This document shows, in pieces, positions 25,031 through 33,580 of a stretch of DNA of 64,000 nt (within the stretch, counting starts at the first letter, position 1; each line of letters begins with the position of its first letter). Position numbers and translations under genes: made by a program. Below the pieces are notes generated by a model that saw only the letters and a program-made list of their open reading frames with translations, was not told where the DNA came from and ran no database searches. Source of the stretch: Candidatus Hydrogenedentota bacterium (GTDB lineage: Bacteria; Hydrogenedentota; Hydrogenedentia; Hydrogenedentales; SLHB01); NCBI GenBank assembly GCA_020848835.1, contig JADLHJ010000049.1, positions 32,752-96,751 of the forward strand, in the 5' to 3' direction.

Positions 25031-27607
25031 CTAACTGTTATGCTCTAAACCCTCCGCAATTGCCGTAATAAACTTCGGATGATACTCCCCGAACTTCGCA
25101 CCCGCGGTATTACGGCACATCACAATGATCAACTGGTTCTCCGGATCGATCCGCAATGTCGCCGCCGACGCCGCGCCATGCCCATACGTTTTCTTGCTCA
25201 AACCCGGCTCAGGCGTCCACACCGCGCCAATACCCCATTCGAGATTGTCCGCGGGAAACGACACATATGGTGCGAGTTTAACCGGCAGGAACTTCTCAAA
25301 CGTCTCTTCCTTGAAGAACCGCTTGTCGCCATACGCGCCCTTGTTCAGCAGCATTTGCGCAATCGTCGCGATGTCGCGCGGCGCGCTCATCGTACGCGCG
25401 CTCATGTCGATCTCGTCGGTATTCGCGCAGCCCAGCGGCCCCCACATGTGCTTCCGGAAAAACTGCGGCAACGCCTCGCCCGTGATCTGCTCGATCGCCT
25501 TGCCCGCAATCGCATAACCGCAACCGTTATAGCCGTGCCGCGTACCAACTTCGAGATAGGGATAGTAGCCCGCGACCACTTCCTCATAATCGTTCATTTC
25601 ATCGCCGTAGTGATCGTTAAACATGCGCGGCGGTACGATGCCAAGTTGCAGACCATTCGTATGCACAAAACAGTGACGCACGGTCAGCGGCGTCTTCACC
25701 TCGATCCCTCGCAACTGCGGCACATACTGATCCAGCGGCGCATCAAGATCGACCAGTCCCTGATCGACCAGCGTCATCATCGACACACCCGAAAGGAATT
25801 TCGAGATCGACGCCATCCAGCTCTTCGTGTCGAGCGTAATCGGCGCGCCATAGCGATCGCCATACGCGTTCTCAAAAAACACGACGCCGTTGCGCACCAG
25901 GCAAACTGAGAAAGGTTCCTTGCTCGCCTCAACCCATTCTTTTAAGACTCCGTCAATCTTTTCGATTGCTTCTGGCTTGATCCCCGCTTCCTGTGCGCTG
26001 CCGTTGCGCATCGTCGTTGCAGGCGCGCCTTCCTTGGGATACGGACACACGAACGCATTCGGGTGTGCCGCTTCCATGCCATCGAGTTTGCGCTTCAACC
26101 CGACCCACCATTGCCGATCCAGCGCGAACACGTCGTCATACACGCCGCGCGGCCCGCTGCCCTGCGGCGTTTCACTCAGCCCCGCGAGCAACACCGCTGA
26201 ATCTTTGTCTTCCGCAACAGCATCCTGCATCTGCCATTGAATGAATTTGCCGACAGACGCGCCTTGCGCCGTCATCGATCCGTGATCGATGCCAAGCTCT
26301 GACGGGATGACCACGTTGCCTTCAGGCTTCAGATACCACCAGCTAAAAACGTTGTATGGTTGCGGCTGCTTGTACAATGTCGCATAGCGGCGCAAGGGAC
26401 GGCCCACATCCGGAATGATGTCAATCACCGCGCCGTAACGCCCCGGCTTCTCCGCGGAAGTCACCTTGTTGTATTGCGCATCATAATATGCCGTTTCGAT
26501 ACGGTACTTGCCGAGATAACGCTCCGCGAGCAGTGGGTTCGCATAATCGCACCCGGGGAACGAGTTGCCCTGAAACACGGGAGGCGCAAAGCGCGGCGCA
26601 TACGTCATCAGCTTTTGCGCGCGCCACACCTGCGCATCGGGCAACGCCAGCGTTGTGGCCAATTGCCGGCCAACGCGAACGGATAGCGCCTCAAACGATT
26701 TACCCGGCGGCGGCATGTGGAACGCAAACGAGGCGCGCGCACGCCCCGCATCATCCGCGAACGTGCCTTCCACGATCACGCGTCGAGTTTCGTTCACCGT
26801 CGCTTGCTTACCAATCCACTCCTTCGCCGCCACCACGCGCACTACCGTCCGCGCCAGTTCGTCGTACTGTGCGCGCGCCACTGCGTTCACGGGTGCGCTG
26901 GCCTTGTTCGCCAGGCGAAGCCGATGCATCGAGAGTGTGCGGCCCGCCGCGGGTGTTTGCGGATACCATGCCGCCCGAAACACGCGGTCGTTCGCGTCTA
27001 CATCGTTCAAGTGCACTTGCAGTGCCGTTTCCAGACCCGCTTTGGGCGTGATCGCAAGGTTCTTCCACGGCAACAGGACTTCTATCGCGTATCCGCCGTC
27101 GGTCTTTGCGCGTGCGGCTTCGATCGCTGCGGCATCCCGCGGCTCGCGTTTGCGCCAATCGAAAACCTTGTACTTCATCTCGGGAACTTCGGCCGTCATA
27201 CCCGGCGCTATCGCGAAATGGATCAGGTCCTCCGCGCCCACTTCGGGCGACACAAGCAGTTCGATGCTGTCCTTCTGCTGATACGTATTCTCGTCCTGGT
27301 TTTCGACAAAAGCGTCGTCGCGTATACTCGCAAACACCAGCAGGCCGCGTTCGTCCCAAGCGAGACGAAACGCCGGATCGAAATCGGATGGCGCCTGCGC
27401 TGCGCCATCCACCGATGTCACGACATTGACGCGGAATCCCGCGTCCTTCCAATCCTTCGCATCGCCATCGATTGCTATGCCTTTCAATTTCGGAATGTCA
27501 TACGTCCGCGACTCCGAAACCGGCGCCTGCGCAAACACTGCAAGCGGTAGCGTCGCGGCAACGGCAAGCAACACAATCTGACTCCAACCCCATCGATTCT
27601 TCTGCAT
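25031..27607 (-). CDS. Secreted fusion: CBM9/DOMON-like domain + beta-lactamase-family serine hydrolase
   Basis: 858 residues with a signal peptide (ending AVFAQA). Residues ~35-235 look like the CBM9-like/DOMON fold used for sugar or haem binding (IAIDGDAKDWKDAGF, DSIELLVSPEVG, GYAIEVLLPWKNL). A middle region of ~270 residues is unassigned. The C-terminal ~330 residues are a class C beta-lactamase/esterase domain with catalytic SxxK in SISK near residue 600, followed by MTLVDQGLVDLDAPLDQYVP and the second-motif region YNGCGYAIAGKAIE. Such hydrolases act as esterases, D-peptidases or transacylases. The start abuts the stop of the upstream gene (27608), so the two are coupled. Confidence 0.82.
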   Translation of the reverse strand: MQKNRWGWSQIVLLAVAATLPLAVFAQAPVSESRTYDIPKLKGIAIDGDAKDWKDAGFRVNVVTSVDGAAQAPSDFDPAFRLAWDERGLLVFASIRDDAFVENQDENTYQQKDSIELLVSPEVGAEDLIHFAIAPGMTAEVPEMKYKVFDWRKREPRDAAAIEAARAKTDGGYAIEVLLPWKNLAITPKAGLETALQVHLNDVDANDRVFRAAWYPQTPAAGRTLSMHRLRLANKASAPVNAVARAQYDELARTVVRVVAAKEWIGKQATVNETRRVIVEGTFADDAGRARASFAFHMPPPGKSFEALSVRVGRQLATTLALPDAQVWRAQKLMTYAPRFAPPVFQGNSFPGCDYANPLLAERYLGKYRIETAYYDAQYNKVTSAEKPGRYGAVIDIIPDVGRPLRRYATLYKQPQPYNVFSWWYLKPEGNVVIPSELGIDHGSMTAQGASVGKFIQWQMQDAVAEDKDSAVLLAGLSETPQGSGPRGVYDDVFALDRQWWVGLKRKLDGMEAAHPNAFVCPYPKEGAPATTMRNGSAQEAGIKPEAIEKIDGVLKEWVEASKEPFSVCLVRNGVVFFENAYGDRYGAPITLDTKSWMASISKFLSGVSMMTLVDQGLVDLDAPLDQYVPQLRGIEVKTPLTVRHCFVHTNGLQLGIVPPRMFNDHYGDEMNDYEEVVAGYYPYLEVGTRHGYNGCGYAIAGKAIEQITGEALPQFFRKHMWGPLGCANTDEIDMSARTMSAPRDIATIAQMLLNKGAYGDKRFFKEETFEKFLPVKLAPYVSFPADNLEWGIGAVWTPEPGLSKKTYGHGAASAATLRIDPENQLIIVMCRNTAGAKFGEYHPKFITAIAEGLEHNS

Positions 27608-30253
27608 TTAATCGTCCTCATCTTCATCGTGGGCATCCGCGCCCGGCCAATGCTTCGCACCCACCTGTTCACGCCGAGCCAATTTCGGATAAGGAGTGTC
27701 ATATCCCTTCACGGCGTGCCAGAGTATTCTGTTAAACGTTGATTCGTCCGCAAGATCGATGTCGTCCAATGGGAGTTCATTCGACAACTTTGCGTAATGC
27801 CGCTCCTTCCCGCGCAGCGAAGCCAATTTCGGATTCATCTCATCCAGCGGAATGTTGTTCGGCAGCGCAGTGTACGGCGTCAAGTCCGATGAATTCTGAA
27901 AGCACTCCACCATCGGATTTGCCGCAAGATCGAATTGCGTCATCGGCGGCAAACCCAAAATCAACTGCATCGTCCGCAGCATGCTGCTCTGATTATAGTG
28001 CGTGCTCTCGACAACCTTGCGCTTGGTATATGGACTGATGCACAGCGCCACCGTGCGGTGTCCATCTACGTGGTCAAGTCCCGCCTGTGGATCGTCTTCC
28101 ACCACAAAGATCGCTGTCTGCGGCCAGAATTTGCTCTTGCTGACTGCCTCGACAATCTGACCCAAGGCGAGGTCATTGTCCGCGACAGCCGCGCGCGGCG
28201 TGGGCATGCCCTCGCGCGTGCCTGAGGTGTGGTCGTTCGGCAGCAGCATGATCATGAAATTCGGCAGCGTTCCCTTCGCTTCAAACTCCTTCAACTCGCG
28301 AATGAAATGTTGCGCGCGGTACACGTCCTGCATCTTACCGGGAAACCCAATAAAGTCCTTGCACAGATACGGCTCCAGCGTGTGCAGTTCCGTAGTCGCT
28401 TCGATAGTCACATTGCGCGTGCCGCTCTTATAGTCGTTATAGATGTCCGTCCACGTCGCGGTTGCAGGCGTGATCTTCGCTTTCACAAATTCGCCGTAAA
28501 CGCGCAGCGACAACCCCGCGCGCAACACATAATCCCAAATAAACCCCGCGCCCGAATACGCAAGCGCGTCGTCCCCGTCGTAGGGATAACTGCGTGAAAA
28601 GTCGCCGAAGCTCTTCTCGATGTAATCCGTTACGTATCCTTCGTTGGTCCACTGGTGCCCGTCCGCGCTCAACACCCCGTTGCAGTAAAAATTGTCGAGC
28701 AGCACAAACTGCTCCGCCAACGCGTGATGGTTTGGCGTTACTTCGCGTCCAAACATCACAAGCCGCGGATTGCCGTTTCCCTGCGGCATGTCCCCGAAGA
28801 CCTGATCGTAGGTACGGTTCTCCTTGATGATGTACAGCACGTGCTTAATCGGCGAGACCTCGCCCGGCTTCGTTGGAATTGCCACCGTCGCAGGCTTCAC
28901 GCTGGCGAGGTTAAGTTCCCGATGAATCTTGGGAAGGCGCATGTTCTCCGCAACGCGCGTCGTATAGATCTCGAGTTCATCGGCATTCGGCGCGGGAATG
29001 ATCGAAAGCGAACCCAGATGATCGTGCGAATTGAACCCGGTTACGTCTGCGCCAAAGTTCGTTCGTTTTGCTTCCGCATTCGCACGCTCAAACCGGCTCC
29101 CCACGCCCTTTGTATTTCCAACGTACAGCACATTATCGCGTAGCGCGATGCAACCCGGATACCAGCCCGTAGGTATCAGGCCGGTAACGCGCCTCGCGCG
29201 CAGATCGATCACCGCGACCGCATTGTTGCCGCCATTGCATACGTACAACGACGCGCCATCCGGCGACACGGCCAGCGCGTTCGGCGCGCACCCAAACGGC
29301 AACTCCGCCATCGGCTTTACGCCGAGCGTGTCCACGACAGCATCCGATGCTGTATCAATCACCGACACCGTATCGCTGTTTGCATTGGCAACATACAGGC
29401 GAGACCCATCGGGCGAGAGCGCCATTTCAGACGGATGCAACTGCACCTCGATCTCGCGCAACAACGCGCGCGATGCACAATCGATCACCGAAACAGTCCC
29501 GGACGACGCTACACCCGTCTCCGGATCGACCAGCACCTGCGAGCCAGACGACGGCCCGGTCTTCTCTCCGTCCTTCGGACGCCGCCCTCCCCAATTGGAA
29601 ACATACGCTTTCCCACCTTGAAGCACCACGGTATACGGCGCGATACCCACTGGGATTTCCTGCTCAAGTTTTCGCGCGGCAAGATTCACCACGCCTACGC
29701 TGTTATTTCGACTCAGCGTCACGTAAGCGATACCACGGTCTTCATCCAACGCGAATCCTCCCGGACTCGAGTTCTTGTCCTTCGCTCCGGGAAGTTCAAT
29801 TTCAGTATCGAACTTGAACGTCCCGTCCGCTTGACGTGATGCACCCCGCAGCCACTGTTCCGTCGCGGTAATCCATATGGTATTGCCGGCGCGCGACCAC
29901 GCAATCCCGCAAAAGCTGTTGCCGTCCTTCGGAAGTTTCAGCGTCTGCTTGATGGTCTTGGATGCAGTATCGACCAGGACAATGTCTTGACGGCCCTTGA
30001 TGGCGAGAACGGAACCGTCGGGGCTGAATGCCAAACCCACGGGCCGCCCGGGAAAGAGCACCTGCTCACCCGCCGGCGCGATGCGCTGCGTCGTAGGCAC
30101 TACATAAGTGCCATCGTCCTGCGGCCCCACCGCCGCCTTCGCGAGAAACGCATCCGGCCCCGAGCGCAATGCCGCATCGATCCCGCGCGGCGCCCCTCCC
30201 GTGACACACCCCGCACAGCACAACAACACGATCCCGAAGATGAAAGTACGCAT
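27608..30253 (-). CDS. Lipoprotein fusing a YncE-like beta-propeller with an alkaline-phosphatase-superfamily phosphoesterase
   Basis: About 881 residues. The ATG at 30253 gives a lipoprotein signal with lipobox CAGC. Residues ~40-420 are a YVTN/YncE-type seven-bladed propeller (repeats such as LAFSPDGSVLAIKG, MALSPDGSRLYVANANSDTV, ALAVSPDGASLYVCNGGNNA). The C-terminal half is an AlkP-superfamily/acid phosphoesterase domain: HVLYIIKENRTYDQVFGDMP, LDNFYCNGVLSADGHQWTNE, VVEDDPQAGLDHVDGHRT. This 'YncE / alkaline phosphatase' pairing is a known architecture. It would be an outer-membrane or periplasmic phosphodiesterase/phosphatase of unknown substrate. An N-terminal extension of the frame beyond 30253 has no signal character and is rejected. 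Confidence 0.88.
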   Translation of the reverse strand: MRTFIFGIVLLCCAGCVTGGAPRGIDAALRSGPDAFLAKAAVGPQDDGTYVVPTTQRIAPAGEQVLFPGRPVGLAFSPDGSVLAIKGRQDIVLVDTASKTIKQTLKLPKDGNSFCGIAWSRAGNTIWITATEQWLRGASRQADGTFKFDTEIELPGAKDKNSSPGGFALDEDRGIAYVTLSRNNSVGVVNLAARKLEQEIPVGIAPYTVVLQGGKAYVSNWGGRRPKDGEKTGPSSGSQVLVDPETGVASSGTVSVIDCASRALLREIEVQLHPSEMALSPDGSRLYVANANSDTVSVIDTASDAVVDTLGVKPMAELPFGCAPNALAVSPDGASLYVCNGGNNAVAVIDLRARRVTGLIPTGWYPGCIALRDNVLYVGNTKGVGSRFERANAEAKRTNFGADVTGFNSHDHLGSLSIIPAPNADELEIYTTRVAENMRLPKIHRELNLASVKPATVAIPTKPGEVSPIKHVLYIIKENRTYDQVFGDMPQGNGNPRLVMFGREVTPNHHALAEQFVLLDNFYCNGVLSADGHQWTNEGYVTDYIEKSFGDFSRSYPYDGDDALAYSGAGFIWDYVLRAGLSLRVYGEFVKAKITPATATWTDIYNDYKSGTRNVTIEATTELHTLEPYLCKDFIGFPGKMQDVYRAQHFIRELKEFEAKGTLPNFMIMLLPNDHTSGTREGMPTPRAAVADNDLALGQIVEAVSKSKFWPQTAIFVVEDDPQAGLDHVDGHRTVALCISPYTKRKVVESTHYNQSSMLRTMQLILGLPPMTQFDLAANPMVECFQNSSDLTPYTALPNNIPLDEMNPKLASLRGKERHYAKLSNELPLDDIDLADESTFNRILWHAVKGYDTPYPKLARREQVGAKHWPGADAHDEDEDD

Positions 30254-30347
30254 AGGCCCGCACCCCGATTGATCCGTCGTATCGCCTGGCCTCCGAGCCG
30301 GGCGTTCGCACCTGTTACTCGTTACCAAATTTCTATTCAATAAAGCG

Positions 30348-30368
30348 CTCTTGAAAAGCTCTGCTTTG
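30348..30368. repeat. 21-nt dispersed direct repeat, copy 2
   Basis: Identical to 22962-22982. It lies between the divergent lipoprotein gene and the small ORF/ferritin unit. Confidence 0.65.
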
Positions 30369-30530
30369 GCAGCAACTTCACAATTTGCGACCTAATCTGA
30401 AGCGCCCGGTTTCTACGCCGGGCGATGCAGTGTAGCCACCACCCCACAACCAATCAATCGGCCTTGAACCGATCAGCCCGCTGTGTTAGCGTGTGGCCTC
30501 CGGCGACAACTTTTTAGGAGAGTCCTGACC

Positions 30531-30647
30531 ATGAAACATGTTCGCAATATCACCCAGCCCCGCGCGGCAGCCATCGGACCCGGCTATACCTTTATCCAGC
30601 AGTTCCTGCTGTTCCTCACGAAAGGCAAGATCCTGCCCTTCCTGTAG
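30531..30647 (+). CDS. 38-residue small protein upstream of ferritin
   Basis: ATG at 30531 and TAG at 30645-30647 give 38 residues: basic start MKHVRNITQPRAAAIGPGY, then a hydrophobic amphipathic stretch (FIQQFLLFLTKGK) ending ILPFL. AGGAG lies ~10 bases upstream, as good as that of the neighbouring ferritin gene, which begins 30 bp after this stop. I recognise no family. It could be a small membrane-associated protein or a leader peptide controlling ferritin. The strong ribosome site and fixed spacing favour real translation; only conservation would settle it. Confidence 0.5.
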   Translation: MKHVRNITQPRAAAIGPGYTFIQQFLLFLTKGKILPFL

Positions 30648-30677
30648 ATCGAAACGCGATAACCTCGAGGTAGAATT

Positions 30678-31199
30678 ATGATCGGCGGAAAGCTGGAAAA
30701 GGCGCTGAACAAACAACTCAACATGGAGTTGTTCTCCGCGTACTTGTACGTGGCGATGGCGGCGTTCTTCGAACACAAAGGTCTCAACGGCTTCGCGAAC
30801 TGGATGCGCATCCAGGCCCGCGAAGAAATGGACCACGCCACCAAGTTCTACACCTACATCCACGACGTCGGCGGCCGCGTCGAACTCGAAGCCATCGCCA
30901 AACCGCCCGTAGACTTCAAGTCGCCACTCGCAGTATTTGAAGATGCCCTCGCGCACGAACAGACCGTCACGAAGTCCATCTACAAACTCATGGACCTAGC
31001 GCTCGCCGAATCGCACCACGCCACCAGCACCTTCCTCCAATGGTTCGTAACCGAACAAGTCGAAGAAGAAAAAGTGGCCGACGAAATCGTCAAGCGCCTG
31101 CAACTCGTAGACAGCTCGCCCGAAGGCCTCTTCATGATCGACCGCGAAATGGCCCTGCGCCAGTATACGCCTGCGGCAGACAGCGCCGCCGCAACATAA
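30678..31199 (+). CDS. ftnA: Bacterial non-haem ferritin
   Basis: 173 residues, normal for ferritin. The ferroxidase ligands match E. coli FtnA position for position: Glu17, Glu50, His53, Glu94 and Gln127, with Glu130 nearby. The four-helix pattern is clear and haem ligand methionines of bacterioferritin are not evident. Twenty-four subunits would form a shell that oxidises Fe2+ and stores it as ferrihydrite, which protects against iron/peroxide damage. It follows the 38-codon ORF by 30 bp, so the two may be one unit. No Fur-type box was recognised upstream. A terminator follows. Confidence 0.95.
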   Translation: MIGGKLEKALNKQLNMELFSAYLYVAMAAFFEHKGLNGFANWMRIQAREEMDHATKFYTYIHDVGGRVELEAIAKPPVDFKSPLAVFEDALAHEQTVTKSIYKLMDLALAESHHATSTFLQWFVTEQVEEEKVADEIVKRLQLVDSSPEGLFMIDREMALRQYTPAADSAAAT

Positions 31200-31226
31200 C
31201 CGTTAAGACTAGTTGGTTTCTCACAA

Positions 31227-31251
31227 GCCCCGGTTCCGCCGGGGCGTTTTT
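31227..31251 (+). terminator. Rho-independent terminator after ferritin
   Basis: GCCCCGG / CCGGGGC stem with a 5-base loop, followed by GTTTTT, 27 bp after the stop. Confidence 0.85.
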
Positions 31252-31409
31252 CGTTACGCATACACGCGTCTCATAACGATCAAGCGGATTGCGGCAATCG
31301 TACATTACGATACGCATTTGAACCAACTGAATGGCGCGAAGTCTTCAGGTGCCGTAGTATGAACAAGCATGATTTCCCTTAATACACCGACGCATAAGGC
31401 GGCAATTAT

Positions 31410-32825
31410 ATGAGAATGAGTCTACGCATGCAGAAGCCACTTCTATTGAGTTTACTGATCGGTCTGACGGTAACAATATCGGCCACCGCGGATGCCGGTA
31501 TATCGCCGTGGCCGGACAACCCGTGGTATTGGTGTTACAAAGGCGATCCGGTGTTGCTGCTGGGCGGCAGCGATGACGACAACCTGTTTCAATGGCCGGA
31601 AGACAAGCTGATCCCGCAACTCGATCGGCTGGCCAATGCGGGCGGAAATGTCATCCGCAATACGATGAGCGATCGCAAGGACAAGGGCTTTGAAGTTTAT
31701 CCCTTTAAGCAACGCGATGACGGCAAATACGATTTGAGCAAATGGAACGATGAATATTGGTCGCGCTTCGAACGCATGCTGCGAGAAACATCCAAGCGGA
31801 AGATTTTTGTGCAGATAGAAGTATGGGACCGCTTTGATTACACCGATTCCGGCAGCGAGCGCTGGCAGATTCATCCATACAACCCAAAGAACAACGTTAA
31901 CTACACTTACGACGAATCCGGATTTGCGGAGCGCTATTCCGACCATCCCGGCGCAAACCGGCAGCCGTTTTTCTTCACGACGCCAAACCAGCGCAACAAC
32001 GAGGTGGTGCTCAAATACCAACAGCGCTTCGTAGAGAAGATGCTGCAACTTTCGCTGCAATACGACCACGTGCTGTATTGCATGGACAATGAAACCGCCG
32101 CCGAAGAAGAGTGGGGGAAATATTGGGCGCAGTTCATCAAGGAGCGCGCAGCTAAGCTCCGCAGGCACGTATACGTCACGGAAATGTGGGACGATTGGGA
32201 CCTGACCGCGGACCGCCACAAACGCACGTTTGATCATCCTGAGCTATACGACTTTGTCGACGTGTCCCAAAACAATCACAACGAGGGCGAGAAGCACTGG
32301 GACAATTTCCTGTTCGTACGCCAGTATTTGTTGAAACATCCACGACCGATGAACACAACCAAGACCTACGGCGCAGACGGCAACAAATTTGGCCATACCG
32401 ATCAAGACGGCATCGAACGCTTCTGGCGGCATCTACTCGCGGGCGCGGCGTCGATGCGGTTTCACCGTCCGGATTCGGGGTTGGGTCTCAACGACAAAGC
32501 CGTCGCGGCAATTCGCGCGGCGCGCAAGTTGGAATCGAAGATCCCGCTGTGGGTCGTCAAACCCGCAAATGAATTATTAAAAGATCGCGAAGAGAACGAA
32601 GCCTTTCTCGCAGCCAATCCTGGAAAAGCGTATGCAGTCTATTTCCCCGCTGGCGGTTCGGTTCAGATTGATCTCACTGCGGCCAACGGCGCGCTCACGG
32701 TGTATTGGATTGACATCGCGACCGGCGAATGGGGTCCTGAACAACCGGCCGCAGGCGGCCAAAACTCCACACTCGCGACACCGAGCAAAGGCAACTGGGC
32801 GGCCGCCATATTCGCCAACAGGTAA
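31410..32825 (+). CDS. Secreted TIM-barrel glycoside-hydrolase-like protein
   Basis: 471 residues. A signal peptide (LLLSLLIGLTVTISATADA) is followed by NPWYWCYKGDPVLLLGGSDDD, reminiscent of DUF4038/apiosidase-like (GH140-type) barrels where the chain starts with 'fdGkPfflrGss'. LANAGGNVIRNTMS and IFVQIEVWDRFDY would be successive barrel strands, and LYCMDNETAAEEEWGKYW carries an Asn-Glu that fits an acid/base on strand 4. The C-terminal ~90 residues (AVYFPAGGSVQIDLT) look like the beta-sandwich 'collagen-binding' domain often found after such barrels. Family and substrate are inferred from pattern only. AAGGCGG precedes the ATG. Confidence 0.6.
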   Translation: MRMSLRMQKPLLLSLLIGLTVTISATADAGISPWPDNPWYWCYKGDPVLLLGGSDDDNLFQWPEDKLIPQLDRLANAGGNVIRNTMSDRKDKGFEVYPFKQRDDGKYDLSKWNDEYWSRFERMLRETSKRKIFVQIEVWDRFDYTDSGSERWQIHPYNPKNNVNYTYDESGFAERYSDHPGANRQPFFFTTPNQRNNEVVLKYQQRFVEKMLQLSLQYDHVLYCMDNETAAEEEWGKYWAQFIKERAAKLRRHVYVTEMWDDWDLTADRHKRTFDHPELYDFVDVSQNNHNEGEKHWDNFLFVRQYLLKHPRPMNTTKTYGADGNKFGHTDQDGIERFWRHLLAGAASMRFHRPDSGLGLNDKAVAAIRAARKLESKIPLWVVKPANELLKDREENEAFLAANPGKAYAVYFPAGGSVQIDLTAANGALTVYWIDIATGEWGPEQPAAGGQNSTLATPSKGNWAAAIFANR

Positions 32826-32935
32826 TTTCGCCACCTCGTCCACGCGCTACGCAAATTTTGATGTTCGACCCCGCGGGAGTACCATGTCTCTCTGGGAACA
32901 GTTGAAGCGTGCGTAAACGAGGGGGGACTCGAATT

Positions 32936-33544
32936 ATGCCTACGCAAGCAGAAGAGCCGTCTGCCAGGACGGCGCGATTCGGGGGAATCGAATCCAGGCG
33001 CGATCTCATCCGCGCCATCAAAGGCGATGACGAGGAAGCTCGCGCGGCCGCATGGCAAAGCGCCGAGAACTTCGGCGCCAGTGCCGTAAAACCACTCGCC
33101 GATCTGGCGCGTGACAAACAGCCGGAGGTCGCCCGCGCTGCAACACGCGGCCTGTGGCGAATCGTGCGTCACTGCAGCCGGCCGGGCGCCGATGATGAAC
33201 GGTATGCAGTGTACACAGCCTTAACCGGCCTATTGTCCGGTAAGAATCACACGCAATTCACGCGCGACGTGCTGTGGATGCTCTCTGAGATCGGTGACGA
33301 GCTCTGTGTCAAACGCATCGCAGCGCTCGCAGCAAATGAGATTCTCCGCGAGGATGCATGCCTGGCGCTCGAACGCATCCCCGGCGATGCATCGCTCAAT
33401 GCGCTCCGCGAGATACTCGATGCCGCGCCCGACGCGTTCAAGCCCAACGTCGCCGAATCGCTGCGCCGACGCGGCGTTGAAATCGCCGGCATACCATCCG
33501 CAAAGAAAACGCCGTCTAAATCCACCGCAGTAAAGCCAATGTAA
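32936..33544 (+). CDS. HEAT-like repeat protein
   Basis: 202 residues from the ATG at 32936, chosen for GAGGGGGGA 8 bases upstream. Helical repeats of ~30 residues are visible: DEEARAAAWQSAENFGASAV, DVLWMLSEIGDELCVKRIAA, DACLALERIPGDASLNALRE. These read as HEAT/PBS-lyase-type scaffold units. The Lys/Pro-rich tail is disordered. A soluble scaffold or adaptor is likely, since there is no signal peptide. It lies 36 bp before the oxidoreductase gene, so they are probably co-transcribed. The 110 bp upstream hold only a 10-codon ORF that I do not call. Confidence 0.65.
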   Translation: MPTQAEEPSARTARFGGIESRRDLIRAIKGDDEEARAAAWQSAENFGASAVKPLADLARDKQPEVARAATRGLWRIVRHCSRPGADDERYAVYTALTGLLSGKNHTQFTRDVLWMLSEIGDELCVKRIAALAANEILREDACLALERIPGDASLNALREILDAAPDAFKPNVAESLRRRGVEIAGIPSAKKTPSKSTAVKPM

Positions 33545-33580
33545 CCTGCCGATCCTTTTAGCTTTTTTGGGGGAAACACT

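Noticed and set aside
32884..32916. A 10-codon ORF (MSLWEQLKRA) between the hydrolase and HEAT-like genes
   Set aside because: It is too short to judge, and its ribosome site is weak. The gap probably holds the promoter of the next genes.
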